Shown: in pieces, positions 22,101-33,078 of the stretch
Position numbering within the stretch: position 1 is the stretch's first letter
How the letters are laid out: each line of letters begins with the position of its first letter
The notes under the pieces: model-generated
Databases searched by the model: none
Told to the model about the DNA's origin: nothing
Seen by the model: only the letters and a program-made list of their open reading frames with translations
Translations under genes and position numbers: made by a program
Assembly: GCF_000002235.5 (NCBI RefSeq)
Contig: NW_022145599.1
Coordinates: 24,574,879 to 24,638,878 of the forward strand
Length of the DNA: 64,000 bases
Reading direction: 5' to 3'
DNA from: Strongylocentrotus purpuratus
Taxonomy: Eukaryota > Echinodermata > Echinoidea > Camarodonta > Strongylocentrotidae

Positions 22101-25012
22101 TTATGAACGAAAGAGTAGCAAATGCATTAAATGAAACAAAGGACTTACTGAAGTTCGCTCCCTTTTCCCTGCTGTAGCAACGTCCATACTCCATTTGGTC
22201 CCCTGTAATCGGGTATAGAGGCTGCCTGTCAGGGTTACATAACATGAAAGGTGTCAAGATTCAAAGCATACAAATTTTGCTAGGAAATATATCTGACCAA
22301 CTTTACATAAGTGACAAAAGAAACTTTTTTTCTACACATAGCAGCACACAAAAGACAATAAAATCATCACTTTTGCAGGCCTTTTTCACCAAATAGAACC
22401 ATTATTTAAATAAGAACCCTTAGAAAATAAAAGACAGCTTCCTTTCTTTTTTCCAATTGTAAGTTTCATTAGATCAATTAAAACACAATCACAATATTTA
22501 CATGTAATCAACAATGATTATGAGCCAAAATAGAACTGTAAAAGAGGGGAGGGAGAGTGGCAGAGTATGAATGGAGCCTGCCCTTGTGTAAGCCGACCAG
22601 AGCATGGCAAAACCACCGGGGAGGCCGCGCTGAGATTTGCTTCAAACCATGGTGCCTCAGTCGTGCAGACAATGATAAATAGTATTACTGTAACATTGTC
22701 CATAACTGATTATATGATCAGTGGCTGCAGGTTTCAGAACAAAACTACACATTCAATTAAAAACATAGCACAATAAAATCAAATTTCAAAATGCCACTTC
22801 TTTAAATTAGTAGAAAGTTTGTTTCTTTTCCTGGCTAAATACAATTCACTCTTGATTTAAAAGCAAAAAGATTAGGTGAACTATTGTAAAAGACAGCTAC
22901 CTTTTTCCATTAATATATCCATGAGGATAGCATCTACATATTTTACTAAAAATAGAATGTAATAATAATTATTTACAATATAAATTATATCAGTATCTAG
23001 GCAGGAGCATATATTTATCTTGAACATTGTCAACACCTTGCGCACTCCTACTGATGGCTGGTGTATGTATGCAAGATAAAAGCAGACTGATATCATCGTT
23101 ATTACTCACTGTGCTTATACCAGCTCCTGTGTAGATGACTAAGTTTTCTGCACGTTGGACTTCTTCTGCAAGCTCTGCTACCTTAGTTTCAAGTTCCCCG
23201 ACAGAATCTTCAACCTTGGATTAAGAACAACAATGTATGTGTTACATTTTGCATGGTTTCGTGGAGTCTCTTGAGAAGAGAAAGCAGGAGCTCACATGTA
23301 TGGAGTAATATTGTAGCCCTAAGAATACACTTCTCTGCATTTATATGCAGGACTCAGTTTATGGATGTGACCTTATACAAATTTATGGACACTGTGCTCA
23401 TTACGATTCTTTTGGCAAACTTGTGACCATTTCCCCTATTCACATTTCTTCCATAGATATGAACCTATCAATTGATAGGTGTACCTCTACACCCCTAAAT
23501 CAAGGACCATTAATTCATACATTATCCTTGCTATATCTTTGGCAGGTTGTTTATTAATAAGTTTCATTTTGATGGTCTGCTTATCCATAATTTTCCATTT
23601 CTATTTCAAGGCCTAAAAGAAAGGTCCACAATGAACAGATTTGTTGTTTAAGTCTAGCAGACCATAAGATTTCCTGGATACAGCCATTGGTCATTTACTA
23701 TCTAGGCCAGATAATATTAGCTTTTCATATCAAAGTTTTCAGAAAGAACATGTGATAGCTGCTCATCATTTGCTACTTTGTTATTTTGTTCTAGCAATGC
23801 CTTTTCTTATATTATTGACATGCAGCCATACCTATTAACTTATACAGTGCACCTAGAATGATATCAGTGGCAGTTATTATACAAATCATTTATTTCATCT
23901 TTATATAACGCATCCTTTTCAGCTGGAAGAGCTTATCTAACAAAAACAAGAAATATTTGATTCCATTATCTTCTTCTTTTTTTAAACTAATTAATCAGTA
24001 TTTATTTTATTAAATGGTGTGGTTCTCAAAAAGAAAAGAAGGAGGGAATAGATAGGAACGGATACCAGATATTTCATCACTTTGTCTTTTACCTCTTGTG
24101 ATTTCTGGCGATTAAGCTCTCTCAGCAGCACCCTCTTCTCAAGAATCTTGACAACCTTTTTGTTTTGTTTGATTATTTGTTCCTCCTCTGTACTCCTGTC
24201 AGCATGGTTCTTCTTCAGGATCGCTCTTACCTGGGATAAAAAAGAGACATGGAAGGATCGTGATCGCCTTCTTTTAATCTTCACTATATTCCCTACATGC
24301 CCAAGCTAGACTAGAGTGTAATTATAGATTAGATACTGTACTTTTGTATCCATTTTTGGTTTTGAGATAGCCTACTAAAGCATACCAAAAATCAACTAAA
24401 TCTTCATCGAGAGTGTGCGTGAAGTCGATTACCGGTAATAAAGTTGATAACTTCACGCACGCTCATGCGCCCGCACCCAGGCCTTTCGTCAGTACGATAC
24501 AGTATGCAGTTGTAATGTAATTGTGCAGCGGTTTGCCGTGAAACCTGTGAGAAAGTGAATATTGTGCCGTCTCCGTTTTTAGGAAAATGCTCCAAAAGAT
24601 AAGAAAATTGACACGAAAGGGGTAAGAAATATAACAACTTTACATCATTGCCATTATTTGAACAATTGATGTTGATGAAAATTTAGTTGATATATCATCA
24701 TCATATGTCACATTATCACCTGGCCCTTAAGGGTACCACCCCCCCCCCCCCCCCCCCCCCCCCCCCCATAACAAAATAAATAGAATTGTCTCTTCAAATA
24801 CACACTAGACCCTCTAGGCCTACACAGATCTTAACGAATGGGGCAATAGTTTATACTTCTCATTGCTATTTCTGTTCTTCTCATCCTTACCTGACTTTCT
24901 TTTTCCTTCGCTTTATGTTTTTTGTAGAGGACTGACGTGTAAGTTGCTTTCCGACATTTTCGTGCTGGTCTTCCTATTGCTAAAGATGATTTTTTCGGAC
25001 ATTCCTTAGACT
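16138..25012 (-). CDS. SIRT7: sirtuin 7, NAD-dependent protein deacylase
   Basis: Coding exons, 5' to 3': about 25012-24891, 24230-24093, 23214-23110, 22225-22149, 21528-21456, 21000-20902, 20388-20152, 19229-19149, 17355-17249 and 16546-16138. All junctions are GT/AG with agreeing phases. The catalytic core has the Rossmann motif YTGAGIST (exon 3), [12 protein letters not shown] (4), [12 protein letters not shown] (5), SQNCDGLH and SELHGNMY with the catalytic His (6), zinc Cys pairs CTEC and CHKC plus [12 protein letters not shown] and LCLGSSLK (7), and PKLFIVNLQ (8). The C-terminus ends in WFGKGCRKK then a basic tail, as in vertebrate SIRT7, which is a nuclear/nucleolar deacetylase and desuccinylase linked to rDNA. 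The protein is about 485 residues, longer than human SIRT7 (400), mostly in an acidic/serine-rich linker before the tail. Exon 1 has no in-frame ATG, so the start is unresolved. Confidence 0.93.
16596..16795 (+). mobile_element. foldback retroposon-like element, copy 1
   Basis: A head (CTTGTAAGTATCAGCTTGCA at 16599) precedes a hairpin from 16635 to 16792. The hairpin arms begin CAGTAGGCTTAC and end GTAAGACTACTG. The core carries AGTCCTTTTCAGGACT palindromes. The 13-bp AAAAATGTAAGTG (16583) and AAAAATGTATGTG (16796) flank the whole unit as a near-perfect target duplication. It lies in SIRT7 intron 9, about 36 bp upstream of the last-exon acceptor. Confidence 0.75.
17700..18830 (+). mobile_element. 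LINE relic: ORF1 plus start of ORF2 (PHD-like finger)
   Basis: On the strand opposite to SIRT7, in intron 8, frames encode an L1-type ORF1 protein. Recognisable pieces are [36 protein letters not shown] (RRM-like domain) and [20 protein letters not shown] (C-terminal domain). About 150 bp further on, at 18600-18720, [19 protein letters not shown] and KWIHIECTS resemble the N-terminal PHD-type finger of some LINE ORF2 proteins. The frame is broken by several shifts and stops, and endonuclease/reverse transcriptase are absent; the copy ends near 18.83 kb. Long minus-strand ORFs here are shadows. Confidence 0.75.
18876..18977. repeat. two tandem copies of a 51-bp unit
   Basis: Units beginning AAGTTAGATAGATGTAGATA and ending CCTGCCAGGAGTTGC lie at 18876-18926 and 18927-18977, with one difference (CTCGTCG/CTTGTCG). 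Confidence 0.9.
18978..19110. mobile_element. remnant of the TCTTATAAAGAGTTG inverted-repeat family
   Basis: AATTGATCAGAATCAATCGCAAG-like sequence, GCAAACTTG, TGATATCGATCACAAG and terminal AGACACAGCC match parts of the fuller copy at 43.08 kb and another fragment at 26.28 kb. Confidence 0.5.
19258..19448 (+). mobile_element. foldback retroposon-like element, copy 2
   Basis: The head CTTGTAAGTATCGGCTTGCA precedes hairpin arms CAGTAGGCTTGCGGATGC (19294) and GCATCCACAAGCCTACTG (ending 19446). The core again contains AGTCCTTTTCAGGACT palindromes. A perfect 13-bp AATATGATCTTTG lies on both sides (19245 and 19449). It sits in SIRT7 intron 7, starting about 30 bp upstream of exon 8. Confidence 0.8.
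20585..20735 (-). mobile_element. probable LINE 3' end with GATT tail
   Basis: Four GATT units (20588-20604) border a segment ending with AGGAACCTACTGGAAAGC and GTAGGTTCCC, paralleling the fragment at 7.76 kb. It lies in SIRT7 intron 6. Confidence 0.45.
21638..21793. mobile_element. palindromic MITE-like element
   Basis: TAGGGACTTTTAGAT on the left is the exact complement of ATCTAAAAGTCCCTA on the right. Inner segments ACGTGGACTGCAACGTGTGAC and GTCACACGTCCACGT-type sequence also pair. Central GCCAGTGCC units are duplicated. It lies in SIRT7 intron 4. Confidence 0.8.
24410..24467. repeat. short hairpin in SIRT7 intron 1
   Basis: GAGTGTGCGTGAAGT and ACTTCACGCACGCTC are complementary with one mismatch around a loop of about 27 nt. 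Origin unknown. Confidence 0.6.
24739..24767. repeat. poly-C run
   Basis: An uninterrupted run of 27 or more C in SIRT7 intron 1; the length is liable to assembly error. Confidence 0.9.
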
Positions 25013-25318
25013 TCTCGGCTCAACTGATGCGAATGAATTTGCCGAACATGACCTAAGTGTGTGATTAAGGTATAGTCGAAGGGACAAATTACGCAGGACA
25101 ATGTAAATAGAACTGTAGCTCTTTATACATTTTCTTTCTTTATTAAAGGTCACCGTACAAGAACTGTCACGTCTTTTGCCAGTGATATGGGGTAAGCGTC
25201 CTAATTCGTCGGTAAATGTAGTCGATAATCTCAACCATGTACAAGTGTGAGAGCAAGAGATGCATGCACCTCAGTACCTGTGCAGTGGATGTTGTATTTT
25301 GATTTCGATTCTGTCACA
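25013..25318. promoter_or_regulatory. putative shared promoter between SIRT7 and the plus-strand gene
   Basis: About 300 bp separate the first recognisable SIRT7 coding exon (minus) from the ATG of the plus-strand gene. No TATA box or clear initiator is visible. A bidirectional promoter is inferred from the geometry only, and a non-coding first exon of SIRT7 may also lie here. Confidence 0.4.
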
Positions 25319-28300
25319 ATGTCTGTCACAAACAATTTCTTCAAGTCGGCTTCTGCTGAAGAATGGACCAAGGTTCTTGAACTCTACAACCAGGTCCTGA
25401 AACTCAAGGCCTCCAAGATCCAGAAGCCTGGTGGAAGCAAGAATTTGCTGGACCTTGACAAGTGGTAGGTTAGATTTAACTTTAGAATTAGAAAAAGGAA
25501 TTTAACATTTTTCACTTAGAATCGATCAGCAAGTTAGAGAAATTAATCTTTTGAATAGACCTAGGATCTTTTAACTTTTATATCTTCCTCTCTCTCTCTC
25601 TCTCTCTCTCTGGGGGAGTTTTTCTCTTTTCAGAATTAGTAGTGCTTTTTTTTCAACATTTTCTTGACAGAATTGTTATTTCATGTAGTCTACAAGCATT
25701 TATAAATGTTGTTTACTTCAAAGTCAAACAGATAAAATGCTTTTTAAAGAAAGAAAAATAAACATGAAATGACTAATTACTTTATCATTATTATTAACTA
25801 GACTATTATTGTATTAAACGAATAAATGTATGAAACTGAAAGTTGTTTTGATTAGCGCTTAATTGAGAATTATACTTTTGTATTATATTTTGATTATTCT
25901 GAATGTGATGTAGTCTAGGTCTAGATTAAGTCAGTATGATGTAAATTACATGATGTTGATTAGAATGTATACTCCTTCTGGTATGATTGGGGAAATAAAA
26001 CGCCTTATGAAACTATAAAAATCTGTCCAGTGAAAAAAATACACAGGGGCTCAGGGCGAAATAGCCCCTGAAATGGCAAAAAGAGCCCCCGAAAGTCATA
26101 AAAATGGCAAAAAGAGCCCCCGAAAGTCATAAAAGAGCCCCAAAAAAATTTGAATAGAGTTCAATGCAAAACAATTTAAAGAGCGTTTTTTTCATTCAAG
26201 CAAGCTTGAAAATTTTAAAAGTATTTTTTCCCGGAAAATCTCAACTACCGGTATGTAAACTTTTGATTGGTCGGACGACTTGTGATTGATTTGGATCAAT
26301 TGCAACTCTTTGTAAGACAGGGCCAAGGTCTCACTGGTCTAGTCTATATGTGAAGTGTTGTAAACTAATAAAACACATGACATAAATAGGAAGAGAAACG
26401 GAAAAGAGAAGAGAAAGCACAAATTAGAGGGGAAGGGAACTTATATCTATTATCTAAGTTTTAACTATAGAATTAAAAAAATGATTTAATGAATGAACTT
26501 AATGTCATAAAAAATGTAAATTTGAAGTAAAACAAGCTGGTGTAAACTGTTTTCTTTTCTACTTCTAGACCTAGATGGTTTTTTTTTGTAATATTACATT
26601 TGAAATTGAAGTTTATCTATATAGTAGACTCTAGACTATAGTTATATATTTAATAAAGATCATCCTTTTCATTTTCTAAAAATATACAAAAGACAGAATT
26701 CTATATTCGACTCTGAGTGTTTTTAAAGAGATTTAAAATAAGGTATTAATGTTGTTCAAATAAATAAAGACTAAAAATGTAACCCCCCCCCCCCCCTCCC
26801 CTCCATGGCTGTGAACTTTGTTTTTATGTGAAGAAAAGTTGCTACTTGAAATGAATAATTTATTTTGTTTGCTTTATGTACTCAGGTTTCAAACAGAACT
26901 TTCACAGGCCATACAAGAGAGGAAAGAAAGATACATTACACATGAGGAGTTGACAAAGCTTATGAAGTGGAAATTGAGTGTGAGTATATTCTTTAATATA
27001 TTTCATATTTTGGCAGAAACTTCCAATAAAACCATATTGTAGAAAAAGAAAAAAAGAAGAAGAATAATCTCTTACCTTACCAGTAAGTTATTATACTGCA
27101 GAATATGCAGATTGATTTTGTGGAGCAGATTTTGAAGTCCTACAGACTCATTAAATTTAAAGAAGAAATAAGTAACGGTAGTAAAATTCTTTTTTTTTTC
27201 TTCTCCTTTTCTCTTTTCTACCATGCAGAGAGGAAAGTTTCGTCCGAGGTTGACTGAAATGGTCCAGACCAATAGCTCAGACCTGGTTGAGAAGTCTAGC
27301 CGACAAGCCTTTAAGAAGCTGCCCAATGTAGGAGCTGCCATCAAAGAGCTGATTGTCCTCAAGGCAGTGGGTCCAGCAACAGCTTCAGGTACTGAGTTAA
27401 GATTGCTAGTTTTCAGGCAAAAACCTGATTCCAGATGCCTCTCTAATTCAGGCTTGATTAGACAGAGCTCCAAGTATGCTTCTCTTGATAAAAAGCATCT
27501 ATGACCCAAGAAGTAATAGAGTGAAACCTATGTATAAAGATCACTCAAGGGAGGTAAGAACAGAGTTCGCTATGAGCAGGTGGTCTTTCTGAATCATTTA
27601 ATACAGACCTTTAAGGGAACGCTATACCGGTAGTTCACTTTGATAGACTGTTTTGTTCCCTGTCTTGACAGCTATTGGATCCCCTTGGACATAACTTTCC
27701 CCTGAGGTTACTTATGACATTTACATGCAGAGAATTTTTCTCAGACAGCTAACTATCCAGGCGTAGCCGTTCTGAGGCAATTGCGGTAGGAGGTTTTTGT
27801 CAAAGGGGCCTTTTTTAAGGGGGGTTTGATTAATTGTCTGATTGATACAGTCAAGTAGTTTTCTGTTCGTGGTGAAGGAGTAATTATATCATGCCTTGAA
27901 TCCTCTAGTTATGCTTTCTATGATTTTAGAAGTATTTATACTATGGAAAGAATGTAATTTTTGATTTACTTTTTTTTTTAAAGAAATAAATTGATTTTCA
28001 GAATAGTTTGTCTTACATTCAAAGCCAAATTTATTAATAATTTAGGTGCTCTCACAACCATTGTAGAATATCAAATAATATAGTTCATTCAGTTCCTTTT
28101 TAAATAACATTTTTCATTACAGCTGTGTTGGCAGCAGGAGCACCTGAGCATGCCCCATTCATGGCAGATGAGAGTATGTTAGCTATCCCAGGCCAGTCCC
28201 CATTGGCTTACACCGAAGCTGCCTACAAGAGATACAATGCAGAGGTTCAAGACTGTGTGAAGAGACTTAAAAAAGAAGGTAATATGTGTGTTTGTGATAA

Positions 28301-29215
28301 TATTGATACACATTTTGGAAGAAGAATTCCCCCACCACTCAAGCAATCCATACCCTAACACTAACCCTCAGACTTACACCTGAATCCAACCCTAACTTAA
28401 TCCTTAATCCTTACCCTAATCCCAACCCTAAATCTAACCCTAACCCTAATACATGTACAGTACATTGTGTTGACGCTTGGTGTGGTATTCTGCAGTAATG
28501 CCAAAATCTAGACCAAAAAAAGAAACACCTTTTGGCAAGTGATACAGAGTGCTTGTTATTCACTGCACTTGACTAGGGGGTATAGCATCTGTTCTTACTA
28601 TAGGTACTGTTCCCTACCCACAAACTCACCATATTAGACAAAACACATCACTGATGGAACTCATGGAAGTAGTATTAAAATAAAGTGCTATTAAATGCAA
28701 GTATTTCACCTGAATAAGTAGTTTTCATTGCCCTGGACAGTATAATATTTTTGGTCTGGGTCTTGTATTAAATTAAATTGTTTCTTTTATGACATCATCA
28801 TGAATGAATGAGGTGGCTTGATGGCTCAGAGTTAGAGCATTGGTCTTGTAACCGGGAGGTCTAAGGTTCAAAACCAAGTCAATGCGCTTGTGCCATTTAG
28901 TAAGTCTTTAATCCTCATTAACCAAGTCCCTCTGAGAGGACTTAAAGCCGTCGGTCCCCTGGTTGCTTACTTACAAGCATGTTTTCTTAGCAGTCAGATA
29001 AAGCAATCCTCAAACATCCATGTATTTTCAACATTTTTATTTTTTCCTGTCCAGATCCCTCCGGAGAGTGGACCCCGCATAAAGTGGAACTGGCCTTATG
29101 GACCCACTACATGGCCTGTAAGCTGGATCCATCTCTACTAGCAAGCAAGACTGGACCATCTAAGAAGAGGAAGAGCACTGGAGAGGGGGAAGGGGAAACC
29201 CCTAAAAAGAAATGA
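25319..29215 (+). CDS. conserved protein of unknown function with HhH-like segment
   Basis: Five exons (25319-25464, 26886-26979, 27229-27388, 28123-28278, 29055-29215) join in phase to give 238 residues. The start MSVTNNFFKSASAEEW was chosen over an in-frame ATG at 25247 because the upstream extension lacks protein-like character. Residues 111-137 (LPNVGAAIKELIVLKAVGPA then TASAVLAAG) look like a helix-hairpin-helix: 'VGPATAS' is the glycine hairpin. Downstream are a hydrophilic helical region (YKRYNAEVQDCVKRLKKE), EWTPHKVELALWTHYMACKL, and a Lys-rich nuclear-type tail (KKRKS, KKK). The HhH suggests nucleic-acid binding, but no activity can be assigned. It is head-to-head with SIRT7. AATAAA occurs at 30252-30257. 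Confidence 0.8.
26040..26140. repeat. short tandem duplication (GGCAAAAAGAGCCCCCGAAA)
   Basis: A unit of about 33 bp containing AAAGAGCCCCCGAAAGTCAT is repeated twice, with a partial third copy, in intron 1 of the HhH-like gene. Confidence 0.75.
26275..26326. mobile_element. fragment of the TCTTATAAAGAGTTG family
   Basis: GACTTGTGATTGATTTGGAT and CAATTGCAACTCTTTGTAAG followed by ACAGGGCC match one arm of the element at 43.08 kb. Confidence 0.5.
28363..28452 (-). repeat. degenerate telomere-like CCCTAA repeats
   Basis: Scattered CCCTAA and variants (CCCTAATCCCAACCCTAAAT) lie in intron 4 of the HhH-like gene. They are more degraded than the block at 9.36 kb. Confidence 0.75.
28801..28990 (+). 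mobile_element. tRNA-derived SINE
   Basis: The head GGTGGCTTGATGGCTCAGAG carries an A-box, a tRNA-like anticodon region, and the B-box GGTTCAAAACC. The body contains ACTTAAAGCCGTCGGTCCCC, a segment echoed near 48.05 kb. Intron 4 of the HhH-like gene. Confidence 0.7.
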
Positions 29216-29639
29216 AGGAATGTGTGATACAATCACCTTACTTTTCTATGGCAGTGTTAATTACCCCACTTGATAATCATGATTATTACGATGCTGCTAT
29301 GTATTGAATGTCAATCTATTGATGCCTTCTATGCAATCATTGCACATTCCGAGATTGTAATCAAATTCATCTGTTGTTATTGTATGACAATAATTACAAA
29401 AAGTATGACAACAATAGTTGTAAACATAAGGCACCTTTTCCACAGGAGACAAAGTACTGAATGCTATTGTCACAATGGCTTTAGCAGGGCTTCCATGATA
29501 AGGTGCTCAGTTATTCAAGGAATTTTTCCCAATTACTCATTTGCTTCACCTGGGTTAAGAGTGACATTTGTAGATCAATGTTGTGCCAAAATATGTATAT
29601 TGTGATGTGCCATAAGACATATTAATACTAATAACAATG

Positions 29640-29975
29640 TAGTAATACCAGTTTCTTATATAGTGATTAACCATTGACTGATAAAAGCGCTTCAAGTATT
29701 ATTATTACCACAGTCACTGAATTCAATTACTGCACATCATAGTGCACATACTCCACTCCCTGGGGAGCATTCCATCTCATCATCTTTTTATGGGTGTAAA
29801 CATGCTAAATTAACCACAATAATGTTCACATCCTACCCAGTACCTAATTTACACCTGGGTGGAGAGGACCAATGTAGATAAAGTGCCTTGCTCAAGGACA
29901 TAAGTGCCATGCCAGGGTACAAACCCACAACCTTTTTCATTTCCAGTCAAGTGATTAAACCACTTGAATGTGACA
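29640..29975 (-). mobile_element. SINE with tRNA head and conserved central segment
   Basis: Read on the minus strand, CAAGTGGTTTAATCACTTGA and a B-box-like GTGGGTTTGTACCC form the head. CCTTGAGCAAGGCACTTTAT and CCACCCAGGTGTAAATTAGG form a central segment common in echinoderm repeats. The 3' end carries AAGCGCTTTTATC. It lies in the 3' flank of the HhH-like gene. A partial relative (GCGCTT pair) occurs at 54.60 kb. Confidence 0.65.
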
Positions 29976-30259
29976 CCTTGAATGCAGATTTGGACATTTG
30001 GGGGAAGAGGAGGTTGGAATCATTAGTATTCTTAAATATGGGCAGTCCATTTAATATTTAGTTCACCTAAAACTTCTACCTCATGAGAGAAAAGACTAAT
30101 GATGAATTCACTCTCTCACTTTTATGGTGCTTTAACCATCAAGTATTATGAGTAGAATCATTCTTGATGGGAGTCCTAATAGATGTTGAATAAAAGTTAT
30201 ATCATTCCAAATGATAAATGACATTGTATAAACGTCTGTAAATTAGACGTTAATAAAGT

Positions 30260-32600
30260 ATTGGTTCAAGAGACAGATGTTTTGTATATTTAGCTGTTTG
30301 GAAAATAGCTTTTTGAGAACTTACCATTATCAGTATTCACTTTCCGGATGCAAGTACGAATGAATAAATACCAAAAAAAAATAGAACAGTTATTAGTTAT
30401 AGCAATATTTTTAAAAGATTTGCTGATTTTCTTTGCTTTTTCCCCTAAAAGAATTTGTTCTGAAATATTTTTGAGGCCTGTGCAGTGTGCATCCCTATCC
30501 TCTTTGAAACCCTGCATGTATAGAGTAGGTGATAATTGTAATGGCTAGGAAGAAAGGGCCGCTACCGATTCTTGAAATATTTGCTAACTTTGAAATGTCT
30601 AGGATTTTTTTTTTCAGTGTGTAATTCAAAGACAATGGATCCTCATGATTGCATTTAAAGAAAATGAAGAATTTGTAGAGAGAAAAATTTATTTGATTTT
30701 CTTTTTAAACTACCTATATATCTGCACGATAATTCATATTTTAGGGTTCACTTAAACTAAAGGCTATTTGAAAGTTTCTCTTCTTTCCATTGCATTATTT
30801 TTTCAAACCTTAAATTTGATATAGATCTATCTCATCCTATCACAGTGTATGACAATGTAATTAGTCAAGCTGCAAATTAATGAAGTAAAGTTTTCTGTGT
30901 TCAAGAGAGATAGTTAATCTGCTTTTTCACCCAGTGTTGCAGCAAGTGCCTCAAATTTGAAATGTTACATCTGAAGAGAAACGTTTCTAATAAAACAGTA
31001 CTAATAAATGTATAGAAAATCATGTGTTCTTGTTTGATTCTCAATAAAAAATACAAATTTGTTATTATTCCACACACAAAATTGTGAAATATATTTCTTT
31101 CTTGTTTAAAATGGGTTATCTTATTTCTGGGATGAGGGTTTGGGGCTCGATTTAAAACAAAAATGAGTGAGGGGACGAAGAGAGAGGATGCCTGATTGAC
31201 AAATCGGAAAGAGGAAAGAGAGAGAGAGTGGGAAAGATGGTCAAATGATAATAAAAACAGATATGAAATGAGAACCTGACAAAAGGTAGAAAGAGGGAGG
31301 GGTGTAGATGGAAAAACGGAAGAATTATAAGTGCGGAGAATGTGATAATGGTCAAACTGTATAAGCATTTAATCATAGATTGATCATGGACCAAGTAGAG
31401 AGAGAGAGAGAGAGAGTGTGTCAGAGAATAAAAGAGAAAGGGCAGCAGATATTTGCCGACCACATACCCCTTTGAGCACTTAAAAGTGCAATAAGAGGAA
31501 TTAAAACAAAATAGAGAGATAGATCTAGGAGGACTTGGTAAAACGGTAAAAAATACAGAAAATCTCACTAAAATCAGAAGGGAATTACAGCTAGTGGACA
31601 AAAATGAATACTGTTTGATTGTTGGTGTGTTTTTTTCACTCTTTTTTTTTTTTTTTAAATCAAAGGTCTCATAATTATACTCTAAAATCACAATTAATTC
31701 TTTTCATCAGTGATCCGAAGCACTGATCTCTCAGAAAAGAAAGAAAATAATCGTAATCATCATTGGTCTTCTTCTTTCTTCTTGATTTGTTTTTGTTTGG
31801 CAATCAGTCACAGTTGACTATTTTTGCCACACACTATTTTATGAATTATTTATATATATATACATATATGTACAATTTCATGTCATAAATGACTATTTTT
31901 AGGATTCTTTCTCTTTCCATCCTCTTTCCTTCCTCTTTTTTTCTTTTTAGACTCTATAACTTTTTTTAGAGAGAAAATTCAATAAATTAATAATTTTGGA
32001 AAGAGACGACGGCCTAGCAAGTTGTGAATGAAAAACGCCTATAAACTTAAACTAAACCAATTTAAATAAGGAGCAGTTACAGCTACCATACCATTTAAAA
32101 ATTGCCTTTCATTCGACTAACTTCAATCGTGTGTAGCGGTTAATTCGATTCGGCGAAGTCGAAGAGTGAGTTTAATATTCAATGTTCAACTGATTAAACG
32201 AATAACTAGGCCTAAAACCTTATCTTTGCAGTTTTTATGTTGATTTATCATGCCATTTACCGAAAGTGTATGTTTAAATGAGGGTACAGAGACGGTTCCT
32301 GCTCGTGATCGTGTGAGTGCTGTTGTCTGTGTTGAGTGTTGTTGTCAACTCCGCCCCCGGGCTGGGCGGGGGGCGAGTCCCATGGCTTGGCTAGCTAGCT
32401 GGGCTTGGCTGGCAAGGCAAGGCAGCAGCTAGCAGCTAGCCACTCATGCAAAGCATGATAGAGTCAATGCTAATGCGCATTGGCAGCTAGCTAGCAGTAG
32501 ATAGAAATAACCGTCTGGTATGGGTCATTTTTAGGGTGGTTAGAGTTGTTTTTAATGCGAGCTATCGTGCTCATACTAATGTTTTGTTCTACAGTAGACC
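30260..32600. other. intergenic, no gene found
   Basis: AT-rich sequence with GA/CT microsatellites near 31200-31450 and an AGCTAGCTGGC-rich low-complexity patch near 32380-32500. Minus-strand ORFs at 30.9-31.7 kb are products of the pyrimidine-rich tracts. Confidence 0.5.
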
Positions 32601-32613
32601 CTAAATAACTTAG

Positions 32614-33078
32614 CAGTAGGGGCGCTGGTCCGAGAATAAGGATCGTCTTCATAAACGAGGATCGTCTTCGTAAACACGGACCGATGCATCCTCAAAAATA
32701 AGGACCGTCTGCATTTTTGCAGACGTTCCATATTTTTGATCGGTGCATTGGCGATGCAAAAGACGGATTCTGCAATGATTTTCTTGATGCATTTCACATT
32801 GACATTGTACAGAGACTTTCACATTATAAGCAATAAATCCTTGGGAAGACGGACAACCCATAAAAGTAGACGGTGAACTAGGGTTATTTTCCCCGGGAAT
32901 CCATTTTTGGCATCGCCAGCAGGCCGTTCTGTAACATGAAACCCCCAGAGCGCCAATGAAAAAAAACGTCCTCAAAAATGCAGACAACCCTTATTTTTGA
33001 GGACGCATTTTGTCCTCGTTTATGAGGATATCCTTGTTTATGAGGACGATCCTCATTCTTGGACCAGCGCCCCTACTG
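32614..33078. mobile_element. 465-bp inverted-repeat DNA element
   Basis: The left terminus CAGTAGGGGCGCTGGTCC pairs with the right terminus GGACCAGCGCCCCTACTG. Inner repeats of ATAAGGATCGTC, CATAAACGAGGAT and CCTCAAAAATAAGGACCGTC recur in both orientations. No transposase ORF. Its right end abuts a LINE fragment. Confidence 0.85.

Noticed and set aside
24980-25234. 84-codon minus-strand ORF with ATG covering the SIRT7 first-exon region
   Set aside because: It overlaps the exon in another frame and ends before the donor; it cannot join exon 2 in phase.
31152-31691. 179-codon minus-strand ORF
   Set aside because: Ser/Phe/Leu-rich translation of GA/CT-rich sequence with no domain or splice pattern.
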